From: Apium graveolens
Taxonomy: Eukaryota; Streptophyta; Magnoliopsida; Apiales; Apiaceae
NCBI RefSeq assembly: GCF_009905375.1
Contig: NC_133650.1
Span: 149,588,125-149,652,124 of the forward strand
Direction of reading: 5' to 3'
Length of the DNA: 64,000 bases
Shown: in pieces, positions 21,247 to 33,477 of the stretch
Numbering within the stretch: the first letter of the stretch is position 1
How the letters are laid out: every line of letters begins with the position of its first letter
Program-made: the position numbers and the translations under genes
Notes under the pieces: generated by a model
Database searches by the model: none
Seen by the model: the letters and a program-made list of their open reading frames with translations, nothing else
Told to the model about the DNA's origin: nothing

Positions 21247-24200
21247 TGTAATATCCGGGAAAATTATGTGAATATTATATGTTAAATAAATAAATATTAT
21301 GTGTTTTATAAATTTGAAGTAATTATTTCCATGATATGAGATGTTATGGCTGTTATGTGTATTTCTGTGCGGGCCAGAAAATTTTTCGATTGATCAAAAT
21401 GTGTTTAAACTGCAATTATATGAATCGATATGCAATTCGAACTCTTATTTATTCGCATATTTATTAAGGTACTCGCTTTATTTCATTTTACGCATGTTCC
21501 AATACATTTTACGTGTTATCAGGATTTTCTTGTAATTTAGGGATCGTTTCCGTTTTTCAAAAATCAACGGACCAGGACCCCACCGGGACATCAAACCCCA
21601 CAAAATCGATGTTTTTATTTTTATAAAATTATTCGTATTTCAAATACCCTTTATTTTTGTATTTTTGAATTATTCGCAATTTTTGGGAAATTTTGACATT
21701 AATTTTGTATTTTATCGTTTTTAAAATTATTCCCCGTAATGATTATTTTGGGGCTTAATTATTGTAATTTAGGGATAAAAATACCCTTAATTTATTTTGG
21801 GGATATAATTTCAGAATTAATATAAATAGCTTAACAGAATTAATTTATTCATTTTATTTTATTAAAAAATTCAGAAAATTCATAAACACCAAGAACAACT
21901 TTGGGGGTGAGAATTTCTTCCTTAACTTCAATCGTGATTTTTGATCGATTCTGGAAACCAAATCAGACGTGCTAGTAACCAAAATCTTCCTCTCAAAGAG
22001 AGCTTTCCATTGATACCAATATTTTGATCTGAGGTACAGTAAATCGAAAAGTCGATTTTTTTATCTTTTTATTCTTGAAAATCGTTTTTGTTTTTGGATG
22101 ATTCTGGGTTGATTTTGATGTTACAGACAGTTTTAGAATGATGTTTAGAGTCAATTTATATATAAATTTGCATCGTTTCAGTTCGAATTCGTGTTAGTCG
22201 AGTTTGGATTTTCTTGATTTTTGATTTTGAATTTCCAAGCTATAGTTTGATTGTTTGATACTGTGATTAATTCGAATAGATTGTAGATGTAAAAGGCTTG
22301 ATTTTTCAACAAGAATCTCTCGATTTGGTGTTGAAATGAAGAAAAACGGTGTTGACCGGAAAAGCTTGTCGAGCTCACCGGATTCCATGGCGTTTTTGCC
22401 GGAACCGGTGCTCGAATAGTAGTTCTCTGTTGATTTTGGGTTGATCGGATTACTGGGAGTTTATGGGATGAATTGTGTGTTAAAAACGATTGAAACAGAC
22501 CTGTTGGGGCCGGGTTTTAGAGCCCCCGGAACTACGCCGGACGTCGGCCGGTTTCTGGAAAATTCCAGATTCCGGCAACGTGTTCGTCGGAGTTCCGGCC
22601 ATTCCCCCTGTTTCCCCACCGTTTGATCCAATATCTGTTAAGTCTGTGCTAATTTTTATGTTTCTGAATTTCTGTTTTATTTTTTTTTTAAGTCAAAAAT
22701 CCATTTTCTATTTTTAATAAAATCATTCATTTTATGTTCAAAAATCCTGTACTTATTATTTTTAATGTTAAACAAAAAAATAATAATTATTTTCTTAATT
22801 ATTTTAAATTTCTAAAATTATTTTCTTTTATTATTTTCAAAAATCTAATTTGATTTAATTATTTATAATTCATTTTAGTTAATTATTTATGAATTTAATT
22901 AATTGATTAAAAATCATTTAATCAATTAATTTCATTTATAAATAGTTAAATAAATATAAATTATTTATAATTAATTTAAATAATTTCTAAAAATTATTTT
23001 TAGGCTTTTAAAAATTCAGTTTTGGTATTTAAAAATCAATTAATATTATTATTAATTGACTTAAATCTATTTATTTCTTATTTTATTCATAATAAATAAA
23101 CCGTTCGTCCGTTTAATACGAAGCGAACGCGTATAGACTCAGAAAAATATTGCGCTTTCAATAAAAATACTTTTGAGTCCTAATTGCTTTTGTATTACAA
23201 TGTCATTTGATTTGTGTATCAGTTTGAGTCGGTATTTTATCGGTAAATGCTAATATTGATCTGAATTTCATTTTAAACGCCCTAGGACCTATCTTTTAAT
23301 GATCTGACTTATGTGTTACATGAAATACGTAATTACGTGTTATACAAATGCCATGATTATGTGTTACATGATATGTGTGCTATTTGTTTACAGTTTAAAA
23401 TGCCATGCTTAGTTATAAACGGTCGGGTAGATGTCAAGACGTATAGTTACATCGATTGAGTTTGGTTTTGTCAGTTAAGATAGTCCTTTTGTTTATAGAA
23501 TCAAGTAGCAAGGAGTGCAGTCAAGTGTTAGACGGAGATAGTAGCCAGCAGTTATAAGCAGAGTTATAGTAAGAAGTTGTCGAGCATACCAGGCAAGTAA
23601 CCCTAACTTCACTTATCGTTCAAGTGATGTACATTTCGAACTATATTATGCAAGTATTCTTCCATATTCTAAATTCAGAATAGCTTATCATTTTACATAT
23701 TCAAATATAAGAACTGTTTATAAATACTTTGATAGCATATTGAATAATAATATTCCTATATTTATTGACATTCTCGTATTCTAGCAATCATTCTGCTAGA
23801 ACCAACCTTTTGATTCGATAGACAGTGAATAACTATACTGTCCAGATATACTCTATACAGTGAAACTTTGAATTGAGATTAGCGAATAACTAATTGTTCT
23901 AGTTATTTCACCATCAGTTGTTGAGATAACTCCGGACCATGTGACATGGGGAGTTGAATAGATAAGGATGTCATTGATCCGACTCCTTTAATCAAAATTA
24001 TTTTGTGAATTGATTCTTGGTTAGTATAAGGGGCCGAGGCACCGGTCCAGTGTGAGTTATTATACGAAAGTGTAATATCTTACTAGGCGAGTATATGCCT
24101 TCTTCATGGATATCCAATAGGTACAGTATGGCTGCGGGATATCGATACCTATATTTACGGTATGGCTGCGGGATACCGGTGTTGTTTCATGACTGATCAT

Positions 24201-24695
24201 CAGGAACGGCATAGTGCATAATTGAATTTTATTAAACAATCGCTTAAACTTTAAAGTTTATATCAGCTTTTGATTTTACTCAGATATTGTTATTGTTGTT
24301 CACTTACAAACTCTATATTACTTGCTGAGCATCTTTTCGCTCATACTTGTTTATTATTCTAATCTTTCAGCTAAGCCAGAGCAGGCTTGAATCCTAAGTT
24401 TGATCAGAAGTCGAGTGCTTGTAATTAGTTTGGTGTGTTTTCCAGGTAGACAGTTTGGGACGCTTGAATAGTATAAAGGTTTGTAATAAAATTTAAATAA
24501 GTTGTAAAACTAATTAGACTTATGGTTTGTAATAACAGTTGGTTTGTATCAGTGCCTGTTCCATACTATAACCTGTGATCGATCCAGTTGCATGCAAGGG
24601 GCCATATTTATTATATTATTCCGTTGTGATTATTTTATTTTGGTTTATTGGCGAGTGACCCCCAAATCTAGACCCCGGGTTTGGAGGGCGTCATA
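21247..24695 (+). repeat. Gypsy-1 3' LTR
   Basis: 3449 bp, near-identical by eye to the 5' LTR, with TATA box at 21821-21829. It keeps 23 bp near 21550-21575 that are missing from the 5' LTR, so the 5' copy carries a deletion. The terminus reads GTCATA instead of GTCACA. Confidence 0.94.
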
Positions 24696-24700
24696 TTTTG
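24696..24700. repeat. Gypsy-1 target site duplication, right copy
   Basis: TTTTG against CTTTG on the left. Supported by the Copia-D reading frame continuing across the insertion. Confidence 0.65.
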
Positions 24701-25023
24701 CTTCATTATACTTGCATGCTCCCAATCTTGGCTCACTAATAGCCTTTTTACAAAGGTGAGTTAGATAATTTGTAGAGCCACATTTTTAACACTATTTCCT
24801 GCAAAGTTATTGTTTTTGTTTATTCCAACATTCCCATTTCTATTTTTCTTCTTCTTTCCTGCATTCTCAGTCTTAACTTCCTTGATTGGTTTCTTGGGAG
24901 TTTGGTTTACCATGGGCTTTTTCTCAACTAGGAATTGTAGTTGTTTCTGTGCATTTTTTCTCATTATCCTCATCATCAAGTTCTTGCTTTATGATCAACT
25001 TCTTTTCACTGAAATTTACTTCA
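24701..25023 (-). pseudogene. gag: Copia-D gag fragment
   Basis: Minus-strand remnant of the nucleocapsid part of copia gag. Lys/Asn-rich coding (VEKKPMVNQTPKKPIKEV, KKKKNRNGNVGINKNNN) leads, after a one-base shift, into a zinc knuckle CGSTNYLTHLCKK that matches CGSSNHLASFCRK in Copia-A gag. It then runs to ACKYNEA at the Gypsy-1 junction and continues at 12741. Upstream gag and the primer binding site are missing: the sequence passes directly into LTR-like DNA at about 25024, so an internal deletion has fused LTR and gag. Confidence 0.75.
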
Positions 25024-26113
25024 TGTTTGGTAATGAATACAACACAAGGGGTGAATGTGTTTTGGATATTTTTAAGGCTTTTTGAATGTTTGTTAGTTGG
25101 TGAAGAAAGCAGATAAGAAATGCAGCAATATTATGTTAACTGAAAATAAACAGTGCACACAATATTTCAAAACTCACTTAATTTTGTATTAAAATCAAGC
25201 TAGTGTTTGCTACAAATCCTGGGTTCCTTGTAAGTAAAGAACTCGGCTTCTTCCTTGAAAGAGTTACAAGAAATTCTAGATCTGTTTGATATAATTTAAA
25301 AGCAAAGGACCAATGTTTACTTTATAGATTAGTAAACACAGGTTTACACAGCATGCAATAAGATGTACTAAACCCTACTTTAAGTTATCTCTAAAGCTTT
25401 CCATTTATGGCTTATTGTATCTTTGCAAATACTGTGAATCTGTGACTTTTCTTTGTTAGTTAATCTTGGCCTTTGATCTTGAACTCTTCAAGCTGCTTTT
25501 GTATATTTTTCAATCTAAGTGGTTAGATCGTTTATTGATTGATAATCTTGAATCTTCAACTTTTTTATATTATGTACTTGAGTTTTATATCGAGATCTCC
25601 AGTTTGATCTATAAAGAACTGACATCTCGATAAGTATAATGGCTTATCGAGATCTCTTAGTTCTCTATAAGTGTGTTGATTTGTCGAGGTCTCTGAGTTC
25701 TCTATAAATGAACTTTGCTTGTCGAGGTCTCCAAACTTCTGCATGTAGAAATGACTTGTCGATATCTTTGAGATCTCTATAAGCATTTTGACTTGTCGAT
25801 ATCTCTGAGATCTCTAATGAGAATTTAACTTATCGATATCTCCAATCTTCACATCTTCATTTTGAGTTGTCGATATTTTTGAGTTCTCTAATGTAGAAAT
25901 GACTTGTCGATATCTCAAAGATCTCTATATACATTTTGACTTATCGATATCTCTGATATCTCTAATGATAATTTGACTTATCGATATCTCCAATCTTCAT
26001 ATCTTCATTTGGCTTGTCGATATCTCTGAGACTTCTCTATAAGTTATTTTGGACTTCTCGATAAGTTATTCTACAGTTCTCGAATGACTTCTCCATATGA
26101 TTTGATCTGTGAC
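25024..26113 (-). repeat. Copia-D 5' LTR remnant, truncated by Copia-C
   Basis: Begins TGTTTGGTAATG, with ACACAAGGGGTGAATG about 20 bp in. The Copia-A and Copia-B LTRs have the same arrangement (TGTTAG... then GAGGGGGGTGAAT or AAGGGGGGTTGAAT), which supports an LTR identity. It contains a long tandem array of a 37-bp unit. The right end is lost where Copia-C begins, and no second copy exists in the window, so the exact limits are uncertain. Confidence 0.6.
25585..26095. repeat. 37-bp tandem repeat array in Copia-D LTR
   Basis: About thirteen degenerate units, each starting TTGTCGATATCTC or TTATCGATATCTC and followed by GAGATCTCTATAAG and a variable T-rich spacer. Units alternate in a higher-order pattern near 25740-26030. 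The core TCGATA/TATCGA is palindromic. Confidence 0.85.
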
Positions 26114-26984
26114 TATTGGTGAGACTGCGTAGCTGTACGAACAGTTATGTGATAACTCAACACGATAACAACACTAGAACAAGAAAAGTTAATAATACTA
26201 CGTCTACACAAGAAATCACGAAGAATGAAGACAAGGCAAATACAAAGAATCAAGAGATTAAAAGAAGGACTGAAGTCTGTCTACTGGTCACTGAAAGAAG
26301 TTCATTAATATGATCATGCCTCAGTGAAGAACAAAGGTTAAAGACTTTCAGGGTTTGAGAAATGTGTAAGATTCAGTATACAAGTGCTACCGAAAGATTT
26401 CAGTGTATTGGCATTGATTGAAGATAGACAGTGTTCGAAGCATAGGAATTTGAAGAATTGAAGACAGGGTATAGACAGAGGTTAATGAAGACATTTTCTA
26501 AAGTAACATAAAGGATTCCAGTGAAAGTACAGTTGTTTATTGACAGTCAGTGTCTGAAGCGATAAAGTTGTTGCAAGCTTAACAATTTAATCAAGGCCAT
26601 AATACGAAGACCTGAATCGAGGTTACTCGTCTGTGAACCAGACCAGTTGCACTAGGCGTCAACAGCTCGTGAAAGAAATCTGGGTATTATTTATAGAAGA
26701 TTTTTTTAGTTGAGGAACGTACTTAGATTGAACGTTTATCTGTTAAAGTACGAGAAGAGGTGCGCGGGGTGTACAGCTAAACAACTCAGGGGACTGGCGA
26801 CGCTCAAAGTTTAATTGGTAAATTAAATAAATTTATTTAAAGGACTTTAATATAATTTATTTAATAAACTTAAATTGATTTATTTTATAAACTTTAAATA
26901 AGTTTATTTTATAAATCTAAATTAGTTTATTTATATAAGTTATATTTAAGTTAATTTTATAAATTAATTTAGTTACAATTTAAA

Positions 26985-27070
26985 CTTAAAAAGAAAAAGA
27001 AAAAAAACAAAACAAAAATAAAACAAAAAGAAATCAAAAAGAAAAAAAGAAAAAGAAAAATAAAATAAAT
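26985..27070. repeat. A-rich (AAAAAG/AAAAC) low-complexity tract
   Basis: About 85 bp of almost pure purine with occasional C or T inside the Copia-C LTR. The 3' LTR copy is at about 63800-63870 and differs in length. Confidence 0.75.
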
Positions 27071-27332
27071 AAACCAAACGTGTACTTGATGTTTTGTTTA
27101 AATCAAGTACATGTGTTGTAGTACTAGTACTATGTAAAGAGTACTCGCCAGAGAAATAAACAAAAGGTGCCCCTGTGGTCGCCACAAGGGAGTTAAAATA
27201 ATAAGGCAATCTCTCCAAGAGTTATCTGGTCGCCACAGAACAAAAACTCCCTCCCCTGTGTTTCCAAGGAGTCGCCACAGAGCCTATAGTACCTGGTCAC
27301 CACAGAATCCTCAGCCACATAATTTTATTGGA

Positions 27333-27339
27333 TATAAAG
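27333..27339 (+). promoter_or_regulatory. LTR TATA box of Copia-C
   Basis: TATAAAG in the 5' LTR, just after the cluster of GTCGCCACAG motifs, pointing toward the interior. Confidence 0.4.
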
Positions 27340-27877
27340 ACTACACTTTGCAGCTGAAGAAATTCAGCCATTCATTTTGGATTAATTTCTGTTCATCTTC
27401 TTTCCCAAGAGAGTAGTGAGATGGCAACAAAGATTTACAGAGAATCTCAAACTTTTTGTATATCCGTTTAACTTCTCACCAGAGTAACGTTATAATGCCC
27501 GATTTAATTCTTGTATATTCTTAGGGGCATTATAATCGTTACCCGGTAATTAAATCCTAGTACAAAAAAAGCTAGATTATTGTATAGGATTTGATTTGTG
27601 AATCTTTGTAGAAGCTAGGAACTTTATTTTTCTTAGATTGTAGCTGGTTAATTTATTTACCGGACTGTAGCAACATCCCCGAGGATTTATATATGAATAT
27701 ATACTTCCCGGAATATCTTGTGTTCCTAGTTTTATATTCCCAAACACTATTCACCTCAAGAACACAGAACCACTAACCGAGCACTAAATCTATATCCGCT
27801 AAATATTCGAAAGAATTTTTAATTTAGTAATTATCGTATTCAACCCCCCCTTCTACGATAATTTGGGACCTAACAAT

Positions 27878-27889
27878 TGGTATCAGAGC
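27878..27889 (+). other. Copia-C primer binding site (initiator Met tRNA)
   Basis: TGGTATCAGAGC two bases after the LTR end. Confidence 0.9.
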
Positions 27890-28860
27890 TGACTGATTGA
27901 TATACAAATCAGGATCCTTAAATTAATTTATTTTATTAATTTGCATTTACATAAATTTATTTTCTAAATTTGATTTAACGAATTTATATTATAAATTTAA
28001 TTTAAATAAGTTTATATGAACTTGATTTAAATGAATTTATTTTATAAATTTGATTAAATTAATGTATTATCTAAATTTTAATAAATAAAAAATTATTAAT
28101 TTAAATCAGTTTTTCAGGAGTTTTAAGCTGCCAATTTTGAGTATTGTGATTTGTTCTATACTCGGGCAAAATAATCAAAAACAAAAGAAGTTGTTTTGGC
28201 ATCCTTTATTCACTTATTATGGCTGCCACTTTTTGGTTATTCAATTGTTAGAGACTTCAGAATGCATGCACTCGGTTTAATCTTAAACAAAAGATAAACT
28301 GTTTGAGGTACAGTGCACCGCACAGAAATAGAAATTGGCAGCCTTAGGAACAAAGCTACGCGCGGGGACTAAAAAAAAAGAATGGACAGGCAGCCTTTTG
28401 TTTAAACAGTTGCAATCGCCGCACAAACATAAGCTAGGAATTTCCCTGGTCGCCACAAAAATCAGAATTCGCCATAGCGTTCTGATTTCTAAGGCTAAGG
28501 CAGCTCAAGAAACACAGGTCATTTACTCTGATCGCCAAGAGGGAGTTGCATTAAATTTACTGTACTGTACAGAGAGGTCGCCACAGGCTTGCAGAAGGAG
28601 TCGCCATAGAGCACTCAACAATGTTTGTAACCCCTAAAATTAATTTTTTTTGATTTATTCATTTTTACATAAAATTTAAAATTCTTAAATTTAAATTTTT
28701 CTTAGATAATAATTTACGTTTTATTTAATTTTTAAGAAAATTCAAAATTCTTGAAAATTAGATTTTACGTAAATATTTATTTTTGATTAATTTATTTTCT
28801 TAGAAAATTAAAAATACTGAAAATTTAATTTTTCTTAAATATTAAATTAAGGGTACTCAA
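27890..28860 (+). other. Copia-C untranslated leader
   Basis: AT-rich leader with degenerate AATTTATTTTATAAATTTGATT units like those in the LTR (27920-28090), then a segment with five more GTCGCCACAG-type motifs (28449-28612), then another AT-rich block (28640-28860). A 100-codon ORF at 28335-28637 spans the motif region but has no recognisable protein character. Confidence 0.6.
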
Positions 28861-30560
28861 GGTATTGGTAGACTCAGGATTTCTCCGGGCTTTTACAGTG
28901 AATTTTAATCTTTTGAAGAAAACGAAGACCATGTGCTATTCAGACGGAAAATTCCCGAATACAGAAATTGAAGATAATGGGTTTCTTACTCCGATGGAAC
29001 TGATTTAAAGACCTACAAACGAAAATTATGGAACTTCCTTATATGCTTACTCCATAGGATACCACTGGGTTTTCTGACGCAGGAAATGAATGAAATTTCT
29101 ACGGGGGCTCGGAGATTTTAAGACAACTATATGATTCCAGATTATCCAGTCACACAATGGTTTGTACCAATGCTATATTTATCCAGGAATCAATGAGATC
29201 ATACAGGCAGAAATTGTGTAGGTCAGAGAGATTAGTGCGGACAAACAAACATCTCAGTTACATGCAGTAAAGTTGGAACCTCAGGACAGAATGCAAGAGT
29301 TACTGATAGCTGAATTAGAAGAAGCTCAGGTATGCACTTGAGGGACTGGATATCAGGGCAGTGTTTCACTTGTCAGGGAAGTGTAGTCGCATCAGATTCA
29401 CAAGGAGTACATAAGTTATATCCAAGGATCTAGCCTATCTATTCTGAAGCATAGATTCTTACAGATTCAGTTCAAGGGGTGATTACAAGACTGAGAATGG
29501 GACAAATACAAGATTTGATAGTTACAGGTTTGACAAGCAATCTGTGTCAAGTAACTATCAGGGGTTTTGCTACAACAGAACAAGAAGCGTGACAAACAAG
29601 GATGAGTAGGGATTCAGTTAAAGAGTTGAGACAAATATGGAATGTTTTCTTAGGGAAGCAGCTAGTCAAAACTTATAGTGTATGGGAAAGAGTTGGGATG
29701 GATCAGATGACGAGAATCATGAATATCTTGCTTTAATAGCAATCTCTGAAGATGATCCAACTCACATATCTCAGGTTTCAATTTCTTGAACCACTGCAAT
29801 ATTTTGTTTTCAAAATTTAATGCATGATAAGATCTTAGTGTTTAAATGTTTAACACTCGCACAAACATGATAGCATCACACATAGATAATGCTGAACTAG
29901 TTCACTAGATTATTTTTCTGGTAACTAGGATTGATGTTTAACTAGTGTATGTTATTTTAGATGATCTTATATATGTGTTTGAATATTTGTTGAACATGAT
30001 TTATTGCTTTAGTGAGATATATGTTTTTCCAGCATATAAGACCTTTGTTTATGCTTATCTCCTATATCCTAATACAATGTGATTTATTTATTTGATCTGA
30101 ATTGTTTGTTAAGATGTATTAGTTTATAATTGGATCGAGATAGCTAGATGAGATTCATCAACAGGATTACTAGATAGGATTAGTGACTTATTTGTTAATT
30201 CTGTTTGTTTCATATCATGCATGTCTTGCTTAATTCTTATGCATAATGTTTCTGAATGAATGCCATGAACTCCTATTTCAATGCTTATTTTCATGCCATG
30301 AATGCATTTCTTAGTACTTGTATTAATTATAGAAAAAACATGTCTAGGATTATAGGGCAAAGACTACTAGTCCTCCTTATGTTAGGTTGGAACCATTTTT
30401 CCCCTAGCCTAGAGACAAATCTGTCAAGGCTATTAAAATGGAGAAAGTGGTCAGTCAAAGATAAGAATTAGCATGATAAGGTTGCAGCTGTTGTTATCTC
30501 TGTTTATAATAAAATCTCTAATCCAACTGGACCCAAACTAATAAGTTGGGTACCAAGAAC
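28861..30560 (+). pseudogene. gag: Copia-C gag, heavily degraded
   Basis: No long ORF remains. Recognisable traces are short Glu-rich helical coding (QELLIAELEEAQ near 29290), DESDDENHEYLALIAISEDDP near 29700-29760, and near the end KISNPTGPKLISWVPRTVN (30515-30570), matching the WVxK motif that ends gag in the other copia elements. An AT-rich stretch at 29800-30340 carries no coding trace and may be a later insertion or an intron-like spacer. Positions are approximate. Confidence 0.5.
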
Positions 30561-33477
30561 TGTTAATCTATTTATGAGTGCATGACATAACAGGTTAATT
30601 GATTCATATGTATTCTTGGTAATTCATGCTGAAGGCATATGATCAAAGAAGGAGCCTCACAATCAAATGTGATCAACAAAAGTTATTCCGTCAATAATCT
30701 TTGGAGATGACAGGCAAAGGTTTTCATCACGGGACAAGCTATATAGAAAAAGGGATGTCATCATGTACTCAAAAATTGCTATCACTGATAACAACTAATT
30801 ATTGGAGTCATTGATAATGTTGAAATATCTTTCTTGCTGGAGAATTAAGGCACAAATCCTCTTATCAGGCAGTTCTGCATCAAAGGACAAAATGTCAATT
30901 CAAAGAAGGATTAGTGTCTTATCTGAAGCAGGAAGGTTGAGAAGCTTGCTCTTCTTAGAGTAAGGAAAGGATATGCTCGTGGCTAGACTATCAGGAAAGG
31001 TGAAGTCAATAAGCTTCATATGACAAAAGTTTAGCTATGGCATTAGAAGCTCTCACCCTTGAACATCAACTCAAGGAACTCTTTTGTGAAAAGTGGTTAG
31101 TGAGAGGACTGCCTCATTTGGAATTCAGAAGATGATAAATGTGAGGCATGTCAAAAAGAGGAGTCAAAGACAACATCACATCATAGTAAATATATACCTT
31201 AGTGATGGTGGTTGACTACTCTTATGAAACAAAGTTGTTGTTCGTGCATTCTTAAGACAAGATATCACATATGGTGATTGATCATATCTGAAAAATCAAG
31301 CTGGAAGCAACTGTAAAAGAAATGATCTTTTGGTCAGATAATGGGACTGAATTTAAGAAGCAGTTCTGATTAATATCTGTAACATCAAGAATATTCTGAG
31401 ACATATTCAGCAGTAGGAACTCTGTGTCAGAATGGAGGGGTACAAAGAAAGAACCGGAACTTGATTAAAGCTACAAGGGAAATATCAAGCTAATCAAGAC
31501 TTTCTAAATACCAAAGGGCTGGAGCAGTCAGAACAGTTTGCAACAAGTTAGATCAAGCCTTGATCGGGATGTATATATGAAGACCACTAATGAGTTAATG
31601 GCCAGCAGAAGCAAACACTGGATAACCTGAAAGTGTTTGGAGAGAATGTTCCATAGAAGCAAACAATAAAATGTTTTTAGTTGTTTGCAGATCTTGGCAT
31701 TTGCAGCTAAGACTTGTAAGGATATTCTTCATGGCTATTCAGTGGAATTTACAACCTACAGGGTGTTTGTGGTTGATTAACAGAAAGTGATATAAAGTCT
31801 AAGTGCACAATTCAACAACTCCATGCTCCAAGCTATTAAAGGAGAAATTTATGGTATTGATGATTCATATCCAAGCAGTGGAATGACAATGTATAACACA
31901 ACTCATTATTTCAATGAAGCCAGCCAGCAAGGGTAAGGATTTTCAGGAAATCCCAAAAACAGCTTAGGGGAAACAAAAGAAGGATCAACTAGTCAGACAC
32001 AACACCACATTGAAAATTCAGAACAACAAGAACATATATGCTGAGACAAAGGGTATGATGTCAAGTCTATTCCCAGAGTCTAGTTCTTAAGTGATCTAGA
32101 TGGTGGAGTAATGATTAGCAGGGCTATTGAGTGCGAATGATTATTTCTCTAGTTTTCTATTTGAAGAAGAAACTAAGAAAGTTACAGAAGCTCTAATAGA
32201 TCCAGATTCATTGGGTGATTGCAAAGCCAGATGAGCTCAATCAGTCTGCAAGCAGATTAAAGGGAAGCTGGTATCCAAACCAATTGACAACTTTGTAATT
32301 GGTATAAGGATGACCAGAAGTCAAACTAGATGACAATGGCATTATTATGAGGGACAAGGCCAAACTGGATGCTAGGTTATTATCAGGAAGCAGTATCTGA
32401 TAGAAAGCACTAGTGACAAGACTTGAGGATATTACGACATATCAGGCAACTGATGCACATTACACTTGGAATTGGACTCTAGTAGATGAGTAGAAGTGCA
32501 CTCCTGGTTGGTGAGTCAAAAGTGGAAGTCAATGTACCACAGTTCATGGACTTTGCAGTTGTAGATCTATTGGACTATGCATATCTCTTCTTCATAATCT
32601 CACTTCAGGTTGGTATGAACTAGTGTACTACTCAAGCAATCGTCAAGAACATGGTATGGCACTCTAACTAAAGTTACAAGTTTAATATAAACTAGTAGAG
32701 TTGTTATACTAATAACTCTATTATCACTAGGCACAAACATATTATTTTATATGTGCAGTGATATAATGATAATGTTATATGCTGGTCTACTAACAAAAAC
32801 TTGTGCAAGATTATTTGCTAAGTAATTGTAGAATAGGTATGGAGGACCGTGTTGGAAAGGTTGCAATTCTTTTTGGGATTACTTTAAGCAAGCCATTAGA
32901 ATAATTCTTTTAGGAGCTCAAGCAAGCCAAAAGAACAATCCTTTTAGGAGCACAAGTAAACCAAAAGAATGATGGCAATACAAGTAAGTAAGTTAAGGAT
33001 CTTTTAAAGATGCAAAATTTGGAAGATTCTGAACATGCCAAGACTATTTACCAACATAAACCACCAAAGCTTAATCAGTGTAACTCAGGTAAAATGACAA
33101 GCTATAGAGGTATGACAAGAACACTCTTTTACTCAAATGCTAATAGACAACATGTAATGTTCTCAAGATGCCAAAGTGCAAGATTCCAAGGGGATCCTAG
33201 AGAATCCAATCTTAGAGCTATTAACAAGATTATTAGATATCTTAAGGGACTATCAACTCTTGGAGTAAAGTACCCTAAAGATATTATGCTTAACATGTTT
33301 GGATATATAAATACAGATTATGCCGGTTGTAAGAAAGACGGGAGAAGCATCTCTGAAGCTGTCAACTTAACTGATAGGAGAAGCATCTCAGGAAGCTGTC
33401 AACTTCGTGGAAGAAGATTGATTTCTTGTTACGATAAGAAACAAGCTCAAATCCAACAACTCTGTGAAACACTCTAA
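30561..33477 (+). pseudogene. pol: Copia-C protease, integrase, RT and RNase H, heavily degraded
   Basis: Short in-frame traces in the correct copia order: IFGDDRQ near 30690 (protease/GAG-pre-integrase), VMVVDYSYETK near 31205 and WSDNGTEFKKQF near 31330 (integrase core), NGGVQRKNRNLIKATR near 31430, DILHGYSVEFTTYRVFVVD near 31710, then RT linker traces. The best preserved part is an open frame at 33010-33477: SYRGMTRTLFY, ARFQGDPRESNLRAINKII, DYAGCKKDGRSIS and SGSCQLRGRRLIS, the RT end and RNase H start. A 36-bp in-frame duplication lies in this part. Far too many stops for function. Confidence 0.7.
33341..33412 (+). repeat. 36-bp in-frame tandem duplication in Copia-C RNase H
   Basis: GGAGAAGCATCTC...GAAGCTGTCAACTT occurs twice in a row. 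The unit length, a multiple of three, keeps the reading frame open. Confidence 0.8.

Larger units (their letters stand above)
12742..24695 (+). mobile_element. Gypsy-1: complete Ty3/gypsy chromovirus (Tekay/Del-like)
   Basis: A full element of about 12.0 kb with LTRs of 3426 and 3449 bp, primer binding site, gag, PR, RT, RH, IN, a chromodomain-like tail and polypurine tract, all on the plus strand. Very long LTRs plus a C-terminal chromodomain fit the Tekay/Del chromoviruses. The LTRs differ by one 23-bp indel and scattered substitutions, so insertion is fairly recent. The last LTR dinucleotide is TA instead of CA, probably a C-to-T change. Coding is broken by at least five stops and one frameshift. 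It sits in the gag region of Copia-D. Confidence 0.94.
26114..27875 (+). repeat. Copia-C 5' LTR
   Basis: 1762 bp from TATTGGTGAG (TG changed to TA) to CCTAACA, followed by the primer binding site. Contains an AT-rich tract of repeated TTTATTTTATAAA units (26820-26960), an A-rich AAAAAG tract (26985-27070), several GTCGCCACAG motifs (27148-27305), a TATA box, and near its end the CCCCCCCTTCTACGATAA sequence common at the 3' end of such LTRs. Confidence 0.88.

Noticed and set aside
25585..26095. Possible CRISPR array from regular 37-bp repeats
   Set aside because: Repeats are degenerate, spacers are not unique and no cas genes exist; it is an LTR tandem array in plant DNA.
28335..28637. 100-codon ORF in the Copia-C leader
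   Set aside because: Coincides with the GTCGCCACAG motif cluster; composition and lack of homology suggest chance.
29800..30340. AT-rich segment in Copia-C gag as a host gene intron or small DNA transposon
   Set aside because: No terminal inverted repeats, target duplication or clear splice pair could be identified.
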